This document shows, piece by piece, positions 1 to 6,835 of a stretch of 64,000 nucleotides of DNA. The stretch lies in the NCBI GenBank assembly GCA_965212525.1, contig CBDBVC010000036.1:62001-126000 (forward strand), read 5' to 3'. The position numbers and the translations under genes were made by a program. The stretch is from SZUA-38 sp965212525. GTDB lineage: Bacteria; Pseudomonadota; Gammaproteobacteria; Xanthomonadales; SZUA-38. The notes beneath the pieces were generated by a model, which searched no databases, was not told the DNA's origin, and worked only from the letters and a program-made list of their open reading frames with translations. Each line of letters opens with the position of its first letter. Positions within the stretch are counted from its first letter, which is position 1.

Positions 1-353
1 TGACACTTACACAGTAATTTTGATTTGGTGGATTGTTATGAAATTGTTAGTTGAACCTTGAGATTCGTGAGTTTTGAAGGCTGCAATATTCGCTCAATCA
101 GATTGTATCCGAGGATACTTTTATTGAGAAAGATGGCATTTATTAATCTACGACACCTTGTCTGTTAGTAGGGCACATCAAGTGCACTACTCGCGATTAT
201 AATGTCGTTTTTAGCTCTCGCAGTCGACTGAATAGTTTGCAGAGTGGCAGGATTCGTATTGGAAGTTTTGGTGTTCCTTGTCAGTTCGAGCTATAGAATT
301 TCGTATGAACAGCCATTCGTAACAGCTTTACACATCATCATTCGATAATCTCT
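1..353. other. AT-rich stretch without a recognisable gene
   Basis: No open reading frame with a plausible start and ribosome binding site, and no RNA gene, was recognised here. It lies downstream (minus strand) of the cyclodipeptide synthase gene. I looked for an integron-type R box that would end that cassette and found only imperfect candidates, such as GTTAGTA near 164-170, which break the GTTRRRY consensus. Confidence 0.5.
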
Positions 354-1106
354 CTAATACGGTGAATTATCTGCAGGCATCACCGTAGTAAACCCTTGGC
401 GCTGCCCAATCCACTCATAGGATCGACTCTGGAACAGGTCACGCAACAGATCCGGGCATTGATGGTAGACGAACACCACTGATTGGGATTCTACGATGGA
501 TCCGCTTTGAAAAAAGATGGGCAATTCAGCCAGCAAATAATTCACCGCCTGCAACAAGGACTGTTCATCCACAGTCCACCCTGCAGGTTGATTACTGGAC
601 AGCACCCAGTTGGAGCAATCCAGGCATTTTTGTCGAAACTCTAGGTCTGTTTCGTACTGCGTCGTGACCTCATCAAGAACCTTCTGATAATGAGTATTAC
701 CATCCAGCTTTTCTGAATTGAGGATCACTGCATGGGACTGTTCATCGGTTAATCCGACCTTTGACAAGGCTCGGATGATTTTGTTTTGAAGATACTTGTT
801 TTGACGACGCGCTTTCTTTTTCGCTTTGTTTTCCTGATACCCAAAGGCTTGCAAGGTGTGATGTGTCGGTCCATCCGGCACATAAATACTAACCCGTTTG
901 AACTCCGAAAATGCCCATTTGGCTAACCAGGTGATCCGTTCCTCACTGAAATAACTGTTGAAAGGACTTATCCCTAGAATGACGTGTTCACGTTGATCAA
1001 ACACGTTCGCGCACTGTTTTGAAATACATTCGATATTCATAACTAACCCTGTTTTTGATACTGAATGACTCATGAAGCTGGTGACAGGATGTGTACCGTT
1101 GTTCAT
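354..1106 (-). CDS. tRNA-dependent cyclodipeptide synthase (NYH type)
   Basis: Predicted to use two aminoacyl-tRNAs to make a cyclic dipeptide (2,5-diketopiperazine). The 250-aa product matches the family in length and motif spacing. It has GISPFNSYFS at residues 45-54 with the catalytic Ser47; Asn50 at the position that defines the NYH subfamily; Tyr190 and Glu194 in NYLLAELPIF, equivalent to AlbC Tyr178 and Glu182; and Tyr214-His215, equivalent to AlbC Tyr202-His203. A basic stretch at 94-109 fits tRNA binding. A second start at Met23 (1040) has a better ribosome site (AGGG) and would give 228 aa. It follows a small exported protein by 46 bases. No oxidase, P450 or methyltransferase partner is visible, and the product cannot be predicted. 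Confidence 0.88.
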   Translation of the reverse strand: MNNGTHPVTSFMSHSVSKTGLVMNIECISKQCANVFDQREHVILGISPFNSYFSEERITWLAKWAFSEFKRVSIYVPDGPTHHTLQAFGYQENKAKKKARRQNKYLQNKIIRALSKVGLTDEQSHAVILNSEKLDGNTHYQKVLDEVTTQYETDLEFRQKCLDCSNWVLSSNQPAGWTVDEQSLLQAVNYLLAELPIFFQSGSIVESQSVVFVYHQCPDLLRDLFQSRSYEWIGQRQGFTTVMPADNSPY

Positions 1107-1152
1107 GAGTATCGGGCCATCGATTCAACTGAAGCGATGGAGTGATCAAGGG

Positions 1153-1506
1153 TTATGTTTTGGGAGGGGGTATCGGCGGTTGGAATGTGCGCTGCACGGC
1201 ATCAATTCGCAAATCGATGTCCGGCTGGAATAAATGAAGAGCCAAACCAAAATTGAATGGCGACAAAATGAGAGGTAGACACTGAAAACAAGCCGTCGTC
1301 ACATCCTGACAGTTCGATTCCAGCTCAGGCACTTCAGTCGTATGACACGGTGAACCGCTCTGGGCAAGTTCTACCGGAGTCTCAGTCATCTCAGAAGAAG
1401 CCATAATCACCCAGGCCATACCCTGATTAAGGACGACGCACAACAACACGAGCGATTTAATGTTCGTATGTTTTTGTCCTGGTTTTCGTGTGAGATACGG
1501 TTTCAT
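1153..1506 (-). CDS. Small exported Cys-containing protein upstream of cyclodipeptide synthase
   Basis: About 117 aa from the ATG at 1506; an upstream start at 1554 is also possible. A basic N-terminus and the hydrophobic run SLVLLCVVLNQGMAWVIMA look like a signal peptide or single membrane anchor. The mature part has four cysteines (in CHTTEVPELESNC and ACFQC) and a proline-rich end, PPIPPPKT. The layout loosely recalls small periplasmic metal-associated proteins of the DUF2946/CopL kind, but I cannot place it in a family. It sits 46 bases upstream of the cyclodipeptide synthase on the same strand, so the two are probably co-transcribed. A role in handling or sensing the dipeptide is speculation. 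Confidence 0.55.
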   Translation of the reverse strand: MKPYLTRKPGQKHTNIKSLVLLCVVLNQGMAWVIMASSEMTETPVELAQSGSPCHTTEVPELESNCQDVTTACFQCLPLILSPFNFGLALHLFQPDIDLRIDAVQRTFQPPIPPPKT

Positions 1507-1520
1507 AGAGACAGAGTCAT

Positions 1521-1535
1521 ACCATAATCTATGGT
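1521..1535. promoter_or_regulatory. Perfect palindrome upstream of the small-protein/CDPS unit
   Basis: ACCATA-ATC-TATGGT is a perfect inverted repeat with six-base arms and a three-base centre, 15 bases before the ATG at 1506. Its position fits an operator for the two-gene unit. No regulator gene is adjacent, so this is inferred from symmetry and place only. Confidence 0.3.
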
Positions 1536-1674
1536 GTATGGACACAGACCTCATCGAAATGTTCAGTTCAGACTAGACATTTCTAACTGGCAGAAACAAG
1601 GACACTTCTATCTGTGATTGACAAACATATTGTTATTACTGTGTTTTTTTACCATATATGTGCAATCAATCAAC

Positions 1675-1735
1675 ATCTAACGCCTCGCTAAGGAGCCGAG
1701 CAACTCGACTTAATCGCCATGTGACATGTCATCCC
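1675..1735 (-). repeat. Degenerate attC-like site downstream of the small lipoprotein gene
   Basis: Read on the minus strand it ends in GTTAGAT, a perfect GTTRRRY R box (1675-1681), preceded by CTTAGCG, which pairs imperfectly with CGATTAAG, and by a CGAG/CTCG hairpin. The distal RYYYAAC box expected near 1720-1735 is not recognisable, so only half of the attC architecture is convincing. It starts right at the lipoprotein stop codon, where an integron cassette site would lie. Confidence 0.4.
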
Positions 1736-1987
1736 CTAATTTTTTGCTTTATCTCGCTTACATTCGACCGAGCCATCGCTGTAGCCGGCGTCGTAGCCGC
1801 GTTTGTAATTCGCATCGCCCCAATCACCTTCTACCAAGGTAGACCTAATTTGACAGGTTGTGTTGTAACCTGCCGCATAACTATCGGAATAACCTGAATC
1901 GTACCTTGAATCGCCACTTTCACACGCAAACAATGTCAGAGAAAAAATTGCGACGGCCAAAAACTGTGGTTTGGGTATCTTTATCAT
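1736..1987 (-). CDS. Small repeat-containing lipoprotein
   Basis: 83 aa. The N-terminus has a lipobox, LFAC, with the lipidated Cys22 followed by Glu23, so it should be exported and lipid-anchored. The mature part repeats a short Tyr/Gly/Asp motif: YDSGYSDS, YAAGY, then YKRGYDAGYSDG. One cysteine lies between the repeats and one near the C-terminus, which may form a disulphide. The start codon lies 22 bases beyond the attC-like element at 2009-2074 and the stop abuts a second, weaker one, so it could be a single-gene integron cassette of about 330 bp. The function is not recognised. Confidence 0.6.
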   Translation of the reverse strand: MIKIPKPQFLAVAIFSLTLFACESGDSRYDSGYSDSYAAGYNTTCQIRSTLVEGDWGDANYKRGYDAGYSDGSVECKRDKAKN

Positions 1988-2008
1988 TCCCTCATTACCA
2001 TCGATGAG

Positions 2009-2074
2009 ACCTAACGCTGCCTTCAGCGAAGCAGGCGTGTTAGTGACTGCATTCGCTGAAAGTCCTTGTTAGAT
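2009..2074 (-). repeat. attC-like integron recombination site
   Basis: Outer boxes are ACCTAAC (2009-2015) and GTTAGAT (2068-2074), matching RYYYAAC and GTTRRRY. Inner boxes TTCAGCGAA (2022-2030) and TTCGCTGAA (2052-2060) are perfect 9-base complements. Spacers of 6 and 7 bases lie between outer and inner boxes, and a 21-base terminal region has its own GCAG/CTGC pairing. This R-spacer-L-loop-L-spacer-R layout and the 66-bp size are those of attC sites. It lies 3 bases after the HEPN stop codon and 22 bases before the lipoprotein start, as expected between two cassettes. No integron integrase is in the window. Confidence 0.72.
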
Positions 2075-2077
2075 TCT

Positions 2078-2845
2078 TTACATGTTGCTGATACGATCAT
2101 CGCAATATTCGCAGATGTAATCAATATGAGGGGGATGGTCTTCATTCCACACCCTCCCTTCAGATTGACGGATGCGCTCCCCGCACACGCAGCAATCAAT
2201 TTCTGGGTCAGTTTCGCCGCACAACTTGCATACATAGCCTGCTACGGAATTTATTGCTGTTCCTATGTTCCAACAGATCTCGCAATCATATATCTCACCA
2301 TTTTCAGAGTACTCTTCGGCTTCTTTTTGTGCATTTGCCAAAGCCGCTTTATTTTCGTCAGCTAATTCTTGGAAAATACTAAAAGTGTCAGCGTCGATAT
2401 GATCGAAAATATCAATGTCTGCATGTGTGACGTTGAAATCAATGACGGCCTGTGTCAAGCGGCCAATGGCCCTTCTGGTTTCTGCAACATCCATAGTGAA
2501 TTTAAAGTGCTCAATGTCGTTTCGCAGTTTCTTTAACCACTCCATGTCCGTAAAGAAGGAAGGCTCGACTTCCTTTCCCTCATTTTTTAGGAACTGGACA
2601 GCTTCCCAAAGTCCAATCGTTTTTTCTTTTTTTAAATTCTTGCTAAATGGGTTTTTGTAAATTAACAGCGGATGGGACTCAGTTACGTAGTACTTGAATA
2701 GCAGCTCAATAAAATGTGCGTAATGAAGTATCGCAAATTTGTACGCTCGCAAATCACCCGCCAACCCTTCTTGATACTTGCGAAGTGCCTCGTTAAGGCT
2801 ATCTAAAGCATTCTCTTGTAAATCCAACTCGTGCTCGACGGTCAT
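2078..2845 (-). CDS. HEPN-domain protein with C-terminal zinc ribbons
   Basis: 255 aa. An alpha-helical N-terminal half carries R108-N-D-I-E-H113, the R-X4-H signature of HEPN ribonucleases, in the context KKLRNDIEHFKF. The C-terminal quarter has four CxxC pairs (188/191, 206/209, 218/221, 245/248), enough for two zinc-binding units. HEPN proteins often cleave RNA as toxins or defence effectors; here the motif is seen and the activity is inferred. The gene lies 20 bases after the KAP NTPase gene on the same strand, so they form a two-gene unit, and an attC-like site follows its stop. It could instead be a non-catalytic HEPN relative (DUF4145-like). Confidence 0.65.
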   Translation of the reverse strand: MTVEHELDLQENALDSLNEALRKYQEGLAGDLRAYKFAILHYAHFIELLFKYYVTESHPLLIYKNPFSKNLKKEKTIGLWEAVQFLKNEGKEVEPSFFTDMEWLKKLRNDIEHFKFTMDVAETRRAIGRLTQAVIDFNVTHADIDIFDHIDADTFSIFQELADENKAALANAQKEAEEYSENGEIYDCEICWNIGTAINSVAGYVCKLCGETDPEIDCCVCGERIRQSEGRVWNEDHPPHIDYICEYCDDRISNM

Positions 2846-2865
2846 GATCGTGTACTCACAGTGTA

Positions 2866-4329
2866 TTATTCTGAACCAATAGTGTCGTCCGTATTCAAGA
2901 CATCAAAACAGAAAAAGTCGATATCTTTACTCAATGCTCCAAGTAAATCGTAGTTCACATCATCATCGAACACTTGCTCAAAAACTCTCGCCTTTACTTC
3001 GTGTTTACCTTCTATACCTTCAGCGATCAACTGTTCTTTATCATGCTTGAACATCTCATTGAGTCGCATCACCAAGGCAAAATCAGTGTAGACATTGAAG
3101 TTCACTTCTCCTGTCAATTTGAGTTTGATCTCTTTGATATCATCGATCTTCAAAGACCTATTTACAAACCCGTCATACAGTTTGTAGTCATAAGCCTTCA
3201 TTGCACATAGAACTGCTACCGCGCTTAATGTGTATTGGCCATGTACTCGTGTAATTTTGTGCTCACGTTTACTCCTTTTCCAGTAATACAGTATCAAATA
3301 GCGCAGTGCTGTTTCAGTCTGCCTTTTAGACAGTTGAAATAAACTGCAAGCTTCCTTGATGTAACCCCCGTGTTGTCTACACATGTAGTCAACCGTTGAC
3401 TCTGATTCGTGTGGAAACATTTCCTTGATTAGAAAGCTGGTGTATGAATCGATATCATCAGCTGCTGAATCATATAGACATCTACGATGTGGTATCTTTG
3501 CTATCACATGGATAAACTTCTGTAGGTACTCCAGTGCGTTTTCTATCCCATAAGTATGTTTCACCGCGCTGACCAACGCATCTGATTGCATGACAAGTAC
3601 GAATCTAAGCGTTGGAACAGAAAAGAAATGCTTGATCACTTCGATAACATTCAAGGCGTATGATGGCTTACAGCGATCCAGCTCATCGATGATGATGACG
3701 AGTGGCACAGGTGGACCATCTTTACCCTCTTCATCGTATGTATAGCTCGCTGTAATTTCCCCTAGTTTCTCCTTGAAGCCTTCAACAACATCCTTATCTT
3801 CTTTAAATGATGTCAGTCTGGACATAATGTGATCAGACATCACTTCTGAGTAGCCTTTTGTAAAGGCATTGTGAACCTCTTTGGTATCTTCTGTTCTAAG
3901 GCCACTCAATGCACCCATTGTGGATAGATGAATGATAGATTTCAGCGCAATTGGGGCTAATTTCAGACCCAGATCTGTCATCCGTTCTTTGAATTTTTTG
4001 CCTTCTGTCTCTTTCTTATACGGCTCTTCCTTAAGAACACTGTAGATCGCTGAGGCAACAGCAGCGAAGGCATCTTCCTGGTAATCCATCTCGAATGCGT
4101 CAAAGTACACATTCTTGATTTGCCGCTCTTCAAGGTCGAGGAGAGCTCGCCATTGTTTAACAAATGTACTCTTCCCCTCCCCCCAATCTCCTTCGAGAGC
4201 AATCACCAGTTCATGCTCACAGTCCTTGACTAAATCTAACAGTGACTCCGCAAACTCCTTGCGGCCAAGCAAGTCCTTACCAAAAGGTTTCTTTTTGTCT
4301 ACTTCATACTTTTCAGGGATCAGCCTCAC
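2866..4329 (-). CDS. KAP-family P-loop NTPase
   Basis: 487 aa, GTG start with GAGG about nine bases upstream. Walker A is GDWGEGKST (47-55). Walker B is VIIIDELDRCKP (211-222), whose DELDRC signature is typical of KAP NTPases. A hydrophobic segment around 124-143 between the two motifs is where many KAP proteins carry membrane helices, though here it is short. KAP NTPases occur in phage exclusion and defence loci (PifA and the Qat system are named examples). The gene is followed at 20 bases by the HEPN gene and is divergent from a nucleotidyltransferase gene. ATP-dependent sensing or control of the HEPN protein is inferred from the pairing. Confidence 0.8.
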   Translation of the reverse strand: MRLIPEKYEVDKKKPFGKDLLGRKEFAESLLDLVKDCEHELVIALEGDWGEGKSTFVKQWRALLDLEERQIKNVYFDAFEMDYQEDAFAAVASAIYSVLKEEPYKKETEGKKFKERMTDLGLKLAPIALKSIIHLSTMGALSGLRTEDTKEVHNAFTKGYSEVMSDHIMSRLTSFKEDKDVVEGFKEKLGEITASYTYDEEGKDGPPVPLVIIIDELDRCKPSYALNVIEVIKHFFSVPTLRFVLVMQSDALVSAVKHTYGIENALEYLQKFIHVIAKIPHRRCLYDSAADDIDSYTSFLIKEMFPHESESTVDYMCRQHGGYIKEACSLFQLSKRQTETALRYLILYYWKRSKREHKITRVHGQYTLSAVAVLCAMKAYDYKLYDGFVNRSLKIDDIKEIKLKLTGEVNFNVYTDFALVMRLNEMFKHDKEQLIAEGIEGKHEVKARVFEQVFDDDVNYDLLGALSKDIDFFCFDVLNTDDTIGSE

Positions 4330-4442
4330 AGCAAGATACCTCGTTCAGAAATTCAATGCCTGAAATGCAGACAACTTGCTGTGAAGTAGGTATCTAAATG
4401 CTGTTCAACCCAACGCAAGTATCGAGCACCCCTAGTAATAAT

Positions 4443-4458
4443 GTGAAGTTCATCACAC
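4443..4458. promoter_or_regulatory. CRP-like palindromic site between divergent genes
   Basis: TGTGA-AGTTCA-TCACA matches the CRP consensus TGTGA-N6-TCACA in all ten defined positions. It lies in the 288-bp gap between the KAP gene (minus) and the nucleotidyltransferase gene (plus). Flanking AATA/TATT extend the symmetry with one mismatch. Regulation by a CRP-family protein is inferred from the match; the regulator gene is not in the window. Confidence 0.45.
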
Positions 4459-4537
4459 TATTCTCCCACCCGTTAAGGAAATTAGATGGATATCAGGGCA
4501 TTGATAGATGTGATCTATTGAGTCAAGAATTTCTCTG

Positions 4538-4560
4538 AGGAGGTAATTACCCTCCTTTTT
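4538..4560 (+). terminator. Intrinsic terminator-like hairpin before the nucleotidyltransferase gene
   Basis: AGGAGG (4538-4543) pairs with CCTCCT (4551-4556) across a seven-base loop and runs straight into a T tract. It precedes the plus-strand gene at 4618 rather than following one. It may end a short plus-strand leader or small RNA that starts near the CRP-like palindrome, or act as an attenuator. The perfect AGGAGG arm could instead be a Shine-Dalgarno-like sequence without a gene. Confidence 0.4.
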
Positions 4561-4617
4561 CATTCTGGTGAGCTGTAAGATGTGTATCTTTCAGAAACTT
4601 TTGCCTGATTCGCTAAT

Positions 4618-5022
4618 ATGAAACTTACACTCGAAGAAATCAGAAACAAGTTTGGCTACAACGAGAGAAGAGAAGCACAACTGGAAGATCTTGAATCGCT
4701 TCTTGCGGACATTTGCAACGAATTTTCAGGAAAGCGGGTATTGCTATATGGGAGTTTCATTACGGGTGAAGAAAATCCCAGTGATATCGACGTTATGGTG
4801 TCACTTGAAGCCATGCCTCCTGATGCGGCCTGTGGAAAATACATGTTCCCCAGAGATTTAGAAAGAGGGGTGATAGATATTTTCGCAACCCGATTTGCTA
4901 AGAGTTTATGTGAGAGGCTAGGTGTTCAAACTGCTGAAGAGATGGTTGCTGACTTCAATAATCGTAACTCTCATATTGAAAATGGTATTGAGTGTAAGGA
5001 TTGGATTGAGATCTCGATGTAA
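4618..5022 (+). CDS. Minimal nucleotidyltransferase-domain protein
   Basis: 134 aa. YGSFITGEENPSDIDV (44-59) is the GSx10DxD signature of the polymerase-beta nucleotidyltransferase fold, with Asp56 and Asp58 as metal ligands and Asp87 in VIDIFA as a likely third carboxylate. Stand-alone proteins of this kind (MNT) commonly pair with HEPN toxins and inactivate them by nucleotide transfer. Here the HEPN gene is on the opposite strand, two genes away, separated by the KAP NTPase gene and a regulatory gap. No clear ribosome site precedes the ATG. It may be an antitoxin or accessory of the same locus, or an independent gene. Confidence 0.7.
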   Translation: MKLTLEEIRNKFGYNERREAQLEDLESLLADICNEFSGKRVLLYGSFITGEENPSDIDVMVSLEAMPPDAACGKYMFPRDLERGVIDIFATRFAKSLCERLGVQTAEEMVADFNNRNSHIENGIECKDWIEISM

Positions 5023-5045
5023 TCAATCGGTCGTGTAGCTGTTTT

Positions 5046-5097
5046 GTCTGATTCGTCATTAATGGGGAGCAATTCCCACACAATTTCACAATCAGAC
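5046..5097. repeat. Interrupted inverted repeat
   Basis: GTCTGATT (5046-5053) and AATCAGAC (5090-5097) are perfect 8-base complements. Inside them GGGA and TCCC form a second short stem around GCAAT. It lies between the convergent nucleotidyltransferase and zinc-finger genes. A bidirectional terminator lacks a T tract here, and the arms do not match attC boxes, so the role is open. Confidence 0.35.
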
Positions 5098-5143
5098 GCA
5101 CATGCAAGGTACTGTGCTTCGCTGACCGTGAATTTGTGGATAA

Positions 5144-5344
5144 TTACTCGTGTGCTGCTTTTAACACTGGCACAGGCAGCAACTTGACGCCCTGGCCTGT
5201 CATCAGGCAGTAATCGCAGTAGTACACCCTGCCCCGCTTTGAGCGGCCTATGGTGAGAATCCTGGATAGTGACACTGTGATTTCAGCCCAGTTGCAGCCG
5301 GTGTACTTGATGTGCAGATCGCAGTCGAAATTGTTGCAGAACAT
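5144..5344 (-). CDS. Small Cys-rich hypothetical protein
   Basis: About 66 aa. I prefer the ATG at 5344 because AAGGAAG lies five bases before it; a start at 5359 adds five residues. Cysteines in FCNNFDCDLH and YYCDYC have the spacing of a compact zinc-binding fold. No signal peptide is seen, so it is probably cytoplasmic. It is the last gene of a minus-strand run of small genes (6721 down to 5144). No family was recognised. Confidence 0.45.
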   Translation of the reverse strand: MFCNNFDCDLHIKYTGCNWAEITVSLSRILTIGRSKRGRVYYCDYCLMTGQGVKLLPVPVLKAAHE

Positions 5345-5406
5345 GGTCTTCCTTGTCATTGCTCACACCCATCCATTGTGTTGTGCCCTTCTAAATTAGT
5401 GAGAAT

Positions 5407-5691
5407 TCATTCGTCACCGATTCGGTGAAACAGATAGACAATCGCCCAGATGATGGCAGTTGAAATAATAACTGGCACCACGATTGCTCCCATCTCGTCA
5501 GGCTCAAAAACATAGAATGAAGCCACGTTAATAACACCGTGATCACCGACTGGCGTCCAGAATAGCGTTACAGGGATGACACGAACCAGAATCTTGAGCC
5601 AGTCTGCCTTGATATCCTTAGATGCGTAGGCCGGCGTTGATAGCAATATTAGCGCTGTCCCTAACCATGTTGACGCTCTATCACTCATCAT
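5407..5691 (-). CDS. Small exported membrane protein
   Basis: About 94 aa from the ATG at 5691, chosen because GAGGAAC lies nine bases upstream. Residues from TWLGTALILLSTPAYA form a signal peptide with an AYA cleavage motif. Two hydrophobic stretches follow, ILVRVIPVTLFW and AIVVPVIISTAIIWAIVYLF, the second being a C-terminal membrane helix. It lies 27 bases downstream of the exported protein gene ending at 5719, so they are likely co-transcribed. The function is unknown. Confidence 0.45.
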   Translation of the reverse strand: MMSDRASTWLGTALILLSTPAYASKDIKADWLKILVRVIPVTLFWTPVGDHGVINVASFYVFEPDEMGAIVVPVIISTAIIWAIVYLFHRIGDE

Positions 5692-5718
5692 TGGCTTGTT
5701 CCTCGTTCTCATCCACAA

Positions 5719-6291
5719 TCACTGCCTCAGAAAATGACACTGCTCAACGGGACTTTCAAATCCCGAAATGTACAAGGGTTTGAGTGTCACAGGTACGTCG
5801 CTGTTGTATCGAATCTGGCCGCATGACCATTCTTCTTGCTGATTCTCACAGTTTTGTCTGAAATTTGCGGCCAGGCGGGTCACTTCCTGACCGTTTTTTT
5901 CAATTTCCAGAACATCGAACCAACCATCCAATTGGTTACAACCACGCCCTTCGCCTGAGAAGCTGAGGCCTGGTTCGTCAATGTCATTGAATGGCCACCG
6001 TGTGGCGTCAACGTATCGGCCAACGGAGAGCACATTGCCATCTAGTGCGCCCATGACCACTCGCCATCCCGTGACCAGTGACGGGTCATCCACCTCTATT
6101 CGCGCTGTACTTTCATCATCCAACAGAGTAATAGCTATCGAGCCTGTTGCATCTGAGATCAGGTTTTCATCACCCTGGGTGATGTAGTCCATCTCACCGC
6201 CGTAGTAGTAAAACGTGAAACTAGTGCCCTCTTCGCTCGACAATCCGATCAAGGGACACATTAGTGTGAGCAATAACAGTTGTTTTTTCAT
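5719..6291 (-). CDS. Exported hypothetical protein, about 190 aa
   Basis: Starts at the ATG at 6291 with AAGGA seven bases upstream. The N-terminus MKKQLLLLTLMCPLIGLSS is a signal peptide. The mature part is beta-rich and contains RGCNQLDGWFDVLEIE, then LAANFRQNCE and GQIRYNS. This pattern recurs in exported bacterial proteins of unknown function, where it forms a compact cysteine-containing beta domain. It sits in a run of small exported proteins whose neighbours also carry leaders, which suggests envelope or extracellular roles for the group. No enzymatic motif is visible. Confidence 0.6.
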   Translation of the reverse strand: MKKQLLLLTLMCPLIGLSSEEGTSFTFYYYGGEMDYITQGDENLISDATGSIAITLLDDESTARIEVDDPSLVTGWRVVMGALDGNVLSVGRYVDATRWPFNDIDEPGLSFSGEGRGCNQLDGWFDVLEIEKNGQEVTRLAANFRQNCENQQEEWSCGQIRYNSDVPVTLKPLYISGFESPVEQCHFLRQ

Positions 6292-6357
6292 GTTCAATCC
6301 TTTGAAAAATGAAATGCAACAAGTAATTCATTCCTAGTACTTGTCATTCATTGAGCT

Positions 6358-6525
6358 TCAATCATCCGGTCTACTCTTCAACACCTTTCTGAGGACGATT
6401 GCGACAATTACCGCAACTACAGCGCCGCCGATGTACAAGAACTCTAGCAATGGTGTTGGGTCTGAGGCTAGTGCTGGCTCTAGTAATAGAGCGAGCACAA
6501 AAATTAAGATTAAAAACTGTTTCAT
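6358..6525 (-). CDS. 55-aa exported membrane peptide, SDPTP type, copy 2
   Basis: MKQFLILIFVLALLLEPALA is a signal peptide ending in ALA. The predicted mature peptide begins SDPTPLLEFLYIGG, followed by a membrane helix (AVVAVIVAIVL) and a basic end. GGAAGGATT precedes the ATG at a good distance. The preceding gene, whose stop codon is four bases away, encodes a peptide with the same leader-SDPTP-helix layout, so the two are tandem paralogues. Tiny tandem exported peptides can be bacteriocin-like, lysis or membrane-stress proteins. Nothing in the sequence decides between these. Confidence 0.5.
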   Translation of the reverse strand: MKQFLILIFVLALLLEPALASDPTPLLEFLYIGGAVVAVIVAIVLRKVLKSRPDD

Positions 6526-6529
6526 GCCT

Positions 6530-6721
6530 TCAATCCTTCCTCTTACTATCATCCTTATCCTTGTCTGTTCGCCAGCCCGATCGCCAAATCGAAAATGCGA
6601 CCAATACAAGAAATGCGATGAACACAAACCCAAAAAAGTGGATTATTGGAGTAGGATCGGATGCATAGACTGCATTGGTCACCAGTGCCAACAACGACCC
6701 AATATGTGCAATTTTTTTCAA
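6530..6721 (-). CDS. 64-aa exported membrane peptide, SDPTP type, copy 1
   Basis: TTG start with AGGGGG seven bases upstream. KIAHIGSLLALVTNAVYA is a leader with an AYA-type cleavage site, after which the peptide reads SDPTPIIHFFGF. A membrane helix FIAFLVLVAFSIW follows, then a highly charged tail, KDKDDSKRKD. It resembles the next gene (6358-6525) in leader, SDPTP motif and helix but has a longer, more charged C-terminus. It is the first gene of the minus-strand run of small exported proteins. Confidence 0.5.
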   Translation of the reverse strand: MKKIAHIGSLLALVTNAVYASDPTPIIHFFGFVFIAFLVLVAFSIWRSGWRTDKDKDDSKRKD

Positions 6722-6835
6722 TCGTCTGCCCCCTGTGCGCGTAGTACAGCAACAGCATACACACTCTGTTGGAACATTGTGAGCATTGTCATTTTATGAT
6801 GTGATCTCAATACCATCAGTATCATGTCACGACCG

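Noticed and set aside
4403..4479. GTTCAAC/ACCCAAC and GTTAAGG boxes around the CRP-like palindrome as another attC
   Set aside because: Right box breaks GTTRRRY at the last base and no complementary L boxes exist; a regulatory palindrome explains the symmetry better.
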